Below are positions 59,641 to 64,000 of a stretch of 64,000 nt of DNA, one piece after another. Position numbers and translations under genes: made by a program. The DNA comes from an uncultured Desulfuromusa sp. (GTDB taxonomy: Bacteria; Desulfobacterota; Desulfuromonadia; Desulfuromonadales; Geopsychrobacteraceae): the NCBI RefSeq assembly GCF_963675815.1, contig NZ_OY776574.1:2536001-2600000 (forward strand). The letters run 5' to 3'. The notes below the pieces were generated by a model that did not search any database, was not told where the DNA came from, and saw only the letters and a program-made list of their open reading frames with translations. Position 1 is the stretch's first letter; each line of letters opens with the position of its first letter.

Positions 59641-60723
59641 TTATTCCTCTACGTTCAGTAACAGCCATATTCCCATGAGCAGAAAGATGAAGTTAGCTGT
59701 CCAGGCTGCAAATATTGGGGGAAGGGCATTAGAATAACCAAAAGCGGTCACCAGTGACTGAATAATAAAGTAGACAACCCCAATGCCTAAACTGAGCCCG
59801 ATACCGAGAGCAAGATTACTGTTTCGACCTCTTTGCAAGGCAAAAGGAATTCCCAAAAATCCCATGATTATACAGGTGAATGGTGCTGCAACCCGAGTGT
59901 GCATGTCGACTCGTTGTCGCGTTGAATCGTAGCCTTCCTGTTCCAGCTTTTTGGCGACTGATAGCAGTTGTCTGAAATTCAGCTCATTATTCATATCTTC
60001 TCGCCCGGAAAAATCTTCAGGGGAACGATCGAGATCTAAAGCTACTTTTTTAAAGCGGTTCACCTGTAGCATGTCCCCCGAAGTCGTGTCGAAAGTTCTC
60101 TCAACCATGTTGGCAGCCAGCCAAACCCCATTTTCAAACATAGCAAGATCGATGTCCTGTCGATTTTTGATTTTTTGCTGAGCATCGAAGGTAAAGATGA
60201 CGATTCCCTGCAATTTTAGGTTCTGTGGTTGAGCCACAGCTATATTGATAATCTGGTTATTGTTGCGATACCAGATTTCATTTCTTGTCAATTGGACTTG
60301 CTGCTTGCCCTTGAGCTTCACTTCCAGAAGGTTGTTGAGCTGTTTGGTATTCCATGGGATCGTAAATTCATTCAATAATAACAGCAAGAGTGACAGTAGC
60401 AAGGTCAGAGTCATGAGCGGTTGCACGATTTTCCAGAGACTGACACCACAGGCGCGCATGGCAGTAACTTCATTGGTTCGGCTGAGCCCACCGAGAGTCA
60501 AAACCATGGTTGTCAGGATTGCCAGAGGAAGAATCTGGGTAAAGATCACCGGAATGTTGTTGAAGAGATAAACAAAATAATCGCCGATTGTGGCTTTGTG
60601 ATCAATAAAATCATCAACTTTTTCAAAGAAATCGATTAACAGGTAAATGCCTATAAAAGCCGCGACACAGAGAGAAAGAATCCGAATGAAGTGTTGCAAC
60701 AGGAAACGGTTGAGAGTTTTCAT
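59641..60723 (-). CDS. lptG: LPS export ABC transporter permease LptG
   Basis: A 360-residue inner-membrane permease of the YjgP/YjgQ family that helps extract LPS into the Lpt bridge with LptB. N-terminal membrane segments surround 'LRQ'-poor 'TNEVTAMRACGVSLWKIVQPLMTL', the coupling-helix region contacting the ATPase, followed by a periplasmic jellyroll and three C-terminal segments. It overlaps lptF by four bases (ATGA). Confidence 0.93.
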   Translation of the reverse strand: MKTLNRFLLQHFIRILSLCVAAFIGIYLLIDFFEKVDDFIDHKATIGDYFVYLFNNIPVIFTQILPLAILTTMVLTLGGLSRTNEVTAMRACGVSLWKIVQPLMTLTLLLSLLLLLLNEFTIPWNTKQLNNLLEVKLKGKQQVQLTRNEIWYRNNNQIINIAVAQPQNLKLQGIVIFTFDAQQKIKNRQDIDLAMFENGVWLAANMVERTFDTTSGDMLQVNRFKKVALDLDRSPEDFSGREDMNNELNFRQLLSVAKKLEQEGYDSTRQRVDMHTRVAAPFTCIIMGFLGIPFALQRGRNSNLALGIGLSLGIGVVYFIIQSLVTAFGYSNALPPIFAAWTANFIFLLMGIWLLLNVEE

Positions 60724-61907
60724 GGTCTCTCTCTTTTTTTGTGGGAACGAGACGTCAGGCGGTTGAAGAGGCGCTTCGGGATGGTGAAGAGCTGCAGGTC
60801 TTTTTCAATTGCAGTATTGTGGAGGAACCAGGATCCTCCGAGCAAAAAACAAAAATTCGGCAACCAGAGAATAATCGCTGCCGGGAATATCCCTTTTCCT
60901 GCAAGGGTGCCTGCAAAGCTCAGTAACACGTAATAGACAAGGAAGACCACCAGAGCCAGAGCAAAACCCGCTCCCTTGCCTGAGCGTTGAGATTGTAGTC
61001 CCAGGGGAACTCCAATCAGAACCAGCACCAACGGAGCAAAGGCGATCACGATACGTTCATGTTTTTCGACCTGGAGGCTGGCTCTGCTTTTATCATTTTT
61101 GGCGTTATCAATGGCACTGTTCAAATCTGCCCAGGAAAGTTCCCCTCGTGATCGACGCCTTTTGTTGTTGTTGAGTTCACTCCCCATATCCAGATTGATA
61201 TCGTAACTGGTAAAGCTGACAACCTGATATGTTGATTTTTTCTCTTTTGTTGGTCTGCGGTGAATGCTGCCATCGTTCAGGCGCAAGGTTAGACTGTACT
61301 GGTTGGGGTTGGAAATGAGACGACCTTGCTGTGCGGTGATAATCGCCGGGGTTTCATCTTCTCGGCCGTCGGAGATAAAAACATCTTGCATCGTGCCGCG
61401 ATTTTCATCCACTCCTCTGGCATAGAGGACAATTCCGTCAAACTCATCATTAAATATACCCGGTTTGACACTGACGCTGGCACTGCTGGAGGCAATCTGA
61501 AATAACTGGCTGCGAAAGGCGGTTTTACTTGTAGGTTCTATGCTGATGGTGATCCAGGCCGTGAGCAGACTGAAGATTATTGCCAGAAGGAAAACCGGTT
61601 TTACCAGATTGTAGAGGCTGATCCCTGATGCTTTAAGAGCTACAAATTCACTGTCTGCAGAAAAACGACCAAATGCCAGCAGGATTCCCAGTAAAAAGGA
61701 GAGGGGAATCGTGATACTCAAAAAAGTTGGCAGCAGGAAACTGAAAAGCTGCAGAATCTTAACAGTTGGAACCCCTTTATTGATGACCAGCTCAGCCAGA
61801 CGGGGGATCTTCCCCATCAAGAGTACGAAAGTGAAGATCAGCAAGCTCAAAAAAGCAGGGATGCTGATTTCCTTGAGGATATATTTATGAATACGAATAC
61901 TTGACAT
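60720..61907 (-). CDS. lptF: LPS export ABC transporter permease LptF
   Basis: A 395-residue partner of LptG with the same layout: 'FLPTFLSITIPLSFLLGILLAFGRF', 'DSEFVALKASGISLYNLVKPVFLLA' (coupling helix), a periplasmic beta domain, then 'PLVLVLIGVPLGLQSQRSGKGAGFALALVVFLVYYVL' in parts. The start at 61907 (MSSIRI) is chosen from family alignment; no clear ribosome site is seen, so the true start could differ. It is first in the lptF-lptG pair and divergent from rpsB. Confidence 0.92.
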   Translation of the reverse strand: MSSIRIHKYILKEISIPAFLSLLIFTFVLLMGKIPRLAELVINKGVPTVKILQLFSFLLPTFLSITIPLSFLLGILLAFGRFSADSEFVALKASGISLYNLVKPVFLLAIIFSLLTAWITISIEPTSKTAFRSQLFQIASSSASVSVKPGIFNDEFDGIVLYARGVDENRGTMQDVFISDGREDETPAIITAQQGRLISNPNQYSLTLRLNDGSIHRRPTKEKKSTYQVVSFTSYDINLDMGSELNNNKRRRSRGELSWADLNSAIDNAKNDKSRASLQVEKHERIVIAFAPLVLVLIGVPLGLQSQRSGKGAGFALALVVFLVYYVLLSFAGTLAGKGIFPAAIILWLPNFCFLLGGSWFLHNTAIEKDLQLFTIPKRLFNRLTSRSHKKRERP

Positions 61908-62178
61908 GAGGATGCATGTTAGTACGATGGTTTGATCCTGTAAACTCTCTTTGTCACTATTGATATGTTTTATCTTCCTGATTCTGCTGCTGAATATCTC
62001 CATCCATCTGACGTTGTTTGGAACTTTTCCCTTGCCAGCTCAAACCTAGTAGTGGTATAGATCCGCAGTTAATCAATTCACACGCTTCAGGATTCGGACA
62101 GGATGGTTCTCTATTCGTTTGAGACCTGCCGGAGACGATTGGAGCGGAGGAACTAAACCAGAATTTGAGGAGAAAAAA
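61908..62178 (+). promoter_or_regulatory. Divergent lptF/rpsB region with rpsB leader
   Basis: No gene is seen. The 3' part (about 62100-62178) is a GC-richer untranslated leader of rpsB, ending in GAGGAGA. Ribosomal protein S2 leaders are often autoregulatory, but no known leader motif was recognised. Confidence 0.45.
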
Positions 62179-62994
62179 ATGGCACAAATCACAATGAAGC
62201 AAATGTTAGAAGCCGGCGTGCACTTCGGTCACCAGACCAAACGTTGGAACCCCAAGATGAAACCGTACATTTTTGGTGCACGTAACGGCATTTATATTGT
62301 CGATCTGCAAAAAACTGTGCGCTACTTCAAGACCGCTTATCAGTTTGTCCAGGATACGGTTGCAAATGGAGAAAAAGTCCTTTTTGTCGGGACCAAGAAG
62401 CAGGCGCAGGATGCCATCAAAGAAGAGTCTCTGGGGGCAGATCAGTATTTCGTCAATAACCGCTGGTTGGGTGGTATGTTGACGAACTTCACAACAATCA
62501 AGGCCAGTATCGACCGGTTGAAAAAAATCGAGGCGATGGTGGCAGACGGTACGATTGAGCAGTACACTAAAAAAGAAGCCCTACAACTTGAGCGTCAGCG
62601 TGAAAAGCTGGAAAAAAACCTTGGTGGCATTAAGCATATGTCCAAGCTTCCGGGCGCTATATTTATTATCGATCCTAAAAAAGAGGCAATAGCTGTTCAG
62701 GAAGCAAATAAACTTGGAATTCCTGTTGTTGCTGTTGTTGATACCAACTGTGATCCGGATAACATTGATTATATTATTCCGGGCAATGATGATGCTATTC
62801 GTGCGATTCGCCTGTTTGCCTCGAAAATGGCAGAAGCTTGTGTTGAGGGAGATCAGCGGCGCAAAGAGAAGAAACAGACGGCAGCAGAAGGTAAGGATGA
62901 GCCGGTCGTTGAGGCTGCACCGGCTCCTGCACCAGAGAAAGAAGACGTTTCTGAAGCCCCTGTTGCTGAAAGTACAGAAACGGTTGCTGAATAA
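62179..62994 (+). CDS. rpsB: 30S ribosomal protein S2
   Basis: A 271-residue S2. Family features: 'TMKQMLEAGVHFGHQTKRWNPKMKPYIFG' in parts, 'FVGTKKQAQDAIKEE', 'VNNRWLGGMLTNF', 'FIIDPKKEAIAVQEANKLGIPVVAVVDTNCDP' in parts. The last ~40 residues are an Ala/Glu/Pro-rich extension ('VVEAAPAPAPEKEDVSEA'). ATG 62179 with GAGGAGA; the longer frame start is not credible. tsf follows, as in most bacteria. Confidence 0.98.
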   Translation: MAQITMKQMLEAGVHFGHQTKRWNPKMKPYIFGARNGIYIVDLQKTVRYFKTAYQFVQDTVANGEKVLFVGTKKQAQDAIKEESLGADQYFVNNRWLGGMLTNFTTIKASIDRLKKIEAMVADGTIEQYTKKEALQLERQREKLEKNLGGIKHMSKLPGAIFIIDPKKEAIAVQEANKLGIPVVAVVDTNCDPDNIDYIIPGNDDAIRAIRLFASKMAEACVEGDQRRKEKKQTAAEGKDEPVVEAAPAPAPEKEDVSEAPVAESTETVAE

Positions 62995-63029
62995 AATAAT
63001 AAGTTTTTAACATTTACGGACAGGCCTGC

Positions 63030-63053
63030 GGCCGGGCTCAGGCTCGGCCTTTG
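63030..63053 (+). terminator. Hairpin between rpsB and tsf
   Basis: Stem ggccgggc (63030-63037) / gctcggcc (63042-63049), loop tcag, followed by three T. It probably acts as a partial attenuator. Confidence 0.6.
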
Positions 63054-63112
63054 GTTTAAGTGGGAATTGTCGCGGGAAAATGACCCGCCTATCGAAATAT
63101 GGAGGAAAGATC

Positions 63113-64000
63113 GTGAGTATTACAGCAGCAATGGTCTCGGAATTACGTAAAAAAACCGGAGCGGGTATGATGGATTGCAAAAAAGCTCTGACTGAAACTG
63201 GTGGAAATATGGATGAGGCTGTCGATTTTCTACGCAAAAAAGGGCTTTCGGCTGCCGCAAAAAAATCTGGTCGGGTTGCTTCTGAAGGAGCCGTTGCCGC
63301 AACTTCAGAAGGTTCTGTCGGCGCTATAGTCGAAGTGAATGCCGAGACTGATTTTGTCGCTAAAAATGAAGCATTCAAGTCCTTTGTCGCTGATGTCTGT
63401 GACATTGTTCGAGCTAATGAAATTGCTGATATTGAGGCTCTTAAGTCTTTTGATTATCCGGGAACCGGTCGGACTGTTGCGGATGAATTGACTCACCAGA
63501 TTGCCACAATTGGTGAAAATATGAGTATTCGCCGGTTGGCACGTACTGATGCAGGTCAGGGGATTGTCACTTCCTATGTTCATGGTGCGGGTAAAATTGG
63601 TGTGTTGGTGGAACTGCAAACGACATCAACCGATGAAAAGGTTGCCGAGCTGGGGAAAAAATTAGCTATGCATGTTGCTGCTGCCGCTCCACAATATCTG
63701 GATCGTGAGAGTGTCCCTGCTGAAATTGTCGAAAAAGAAAAAGAAATTATGCGCGTTAAGGCCATCGATAGCGGTAAGCCGGAAAACATTGTTGAAAAAA
63801 TCATTCTTGGCCAGATTAATAAATATTTTGGTGAAGTCTGCCTTGTGGAGCAGGCATTTGTCATGGATCCGGATCAGAAGGTCGGCAAGCTGGTTGCAGC
63901 TCTGAGTAAGGAGATTGGTGCAGAAATCAAGCTGAGCAGTTATGTTCGCTATCAGCTTGGTGAAGGGATTGAAAAGAAAGAGGATGATTTTGCTGCAGAA
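63113..64000 (+). CDS. tsf: Elongation factor Ts (3' end beyond the window)
   Basis: The frame is open from GTG 63113 to the window edge, 296 codons. The UBA-like N-terminus 'AAMVSELRKKTGAGMMDCKKALTE', the nucleotide-exchange core 'VNAETDFVAKNEAF', and 'GVLVELQTTSTDEKVAELGKKLAMHVAAAAPQYL' in parts identify EF-Ts, which recharges EF-Tu with GTP. GGAGG lies upstream of the GTG. About 296 residues are visible and the sequence is already near its C-terminus ('KKEDDFAAE'). Confidence 0.97.
   Translation, partial: MSITAAMVSELRKKTGAGMMDCKKALTETGGNMDEAVDFLRKKGLSAAAKKSGRVASEGAVAATSEGSVGAIVEVNAETDFVAKNEAFKSFVADVCDIVRANEIADIEALKSFDYPGTGRTVADELTHQIATIGENMSIRRLARTDAGQGIVTSYVHGAGKIGVLVELQTTSTDEKVAELGKKLAMHVAAAAPQYLDRESVPAEIVEKEKEIMRVKAIDSGKPENIVEKIILGQINKYFGEVCLVEQAFVMDPDQKVGKLVAALSKEIGAEIKLSSYVRYQLGEGIEKKEDDFAAE

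Overview
This 64 kb window is chromosomal DNA that reads most like a member of the Desulfuromonadales (Geobacter/Desulfuromonas/Pelobacter relatives). That placement is an inference from gene families. The supporting signs are a eukaryote-type citrate synthase, tandem GEMM-type c-di-GMP riboswitches, a TAXI-type TRAP transporter with its own two-component system, PilT, many sigma-54-type regulators and a TGA-decoded selenoprotein. No rRNA or tRNA gene, insertion sequence, prophage or CRISPR array was seen.

Layout. 1-0.9 kb: end of a his operon (hisG 3' end, hisI). 1.1-6 kb: accessory genes (transglutaminase-like secreted protein, ArsC-like reductase, LysE exporter, VOC protein, PQQ-type sugar dehydrogenase, NYN-LOTUS protein). 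6.1-15.9 kb: dnaB, the dusB-ntrB-ntrC operon on the minus strand (ntrC carries an apparent 1-nt frameshift), gltA, an OmpA lipoprotein and two methyltransferases. 15.9-22.5 kb: DctB/DctD-like two-component system followed by a TAXI TRAP receptor and fused permease behind an excellent sigma-54 promoter. 22.6-27 kb: prfB (with its +1 recoding site), guaB and guaA. 27-31.3 kb: pilT with a duplicated-domain partner, a chemoreceptor with a C-terminal sensor-like domain, and an HNH nuclease. 31.3-39.4 kb: ferritin-like protein, acyl-CoA dehydrogenase, class II ilvC with divergent ilvY, an exonuclease plus a hidden SelW-like selenoprotein, a WYL regulator and maf. 39.5-44.5 kb: two tandem c-di-GMP-I riboswitches, each with its own terminator, ahead of a 1098-residue Ig-repeat secreted protein and a lipoprotein. 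44.6-64 kb: mostly housekeeping (DUF3422, guaC, dnaE, accA, rlpA, csp, tautomerase, tgt, an isolated Cas6-like protein, eno, ahcY, lptF/lptG, rpsB, tsf).

The most notable items are the SelW-like selenoprotein gene at 36292-36513 (in-frame TGA plus SECIS-like hairpin), the tandem riboswitch module, the frameshifted ntrC, the solitary Cas6-like gene, and the sigma-54/palindrome arrangement ahead of the TRAP operon. Start codons were moved downstream of the longest open frame wherever a Shine-Dalgarno sequence and family alignment favoured it.
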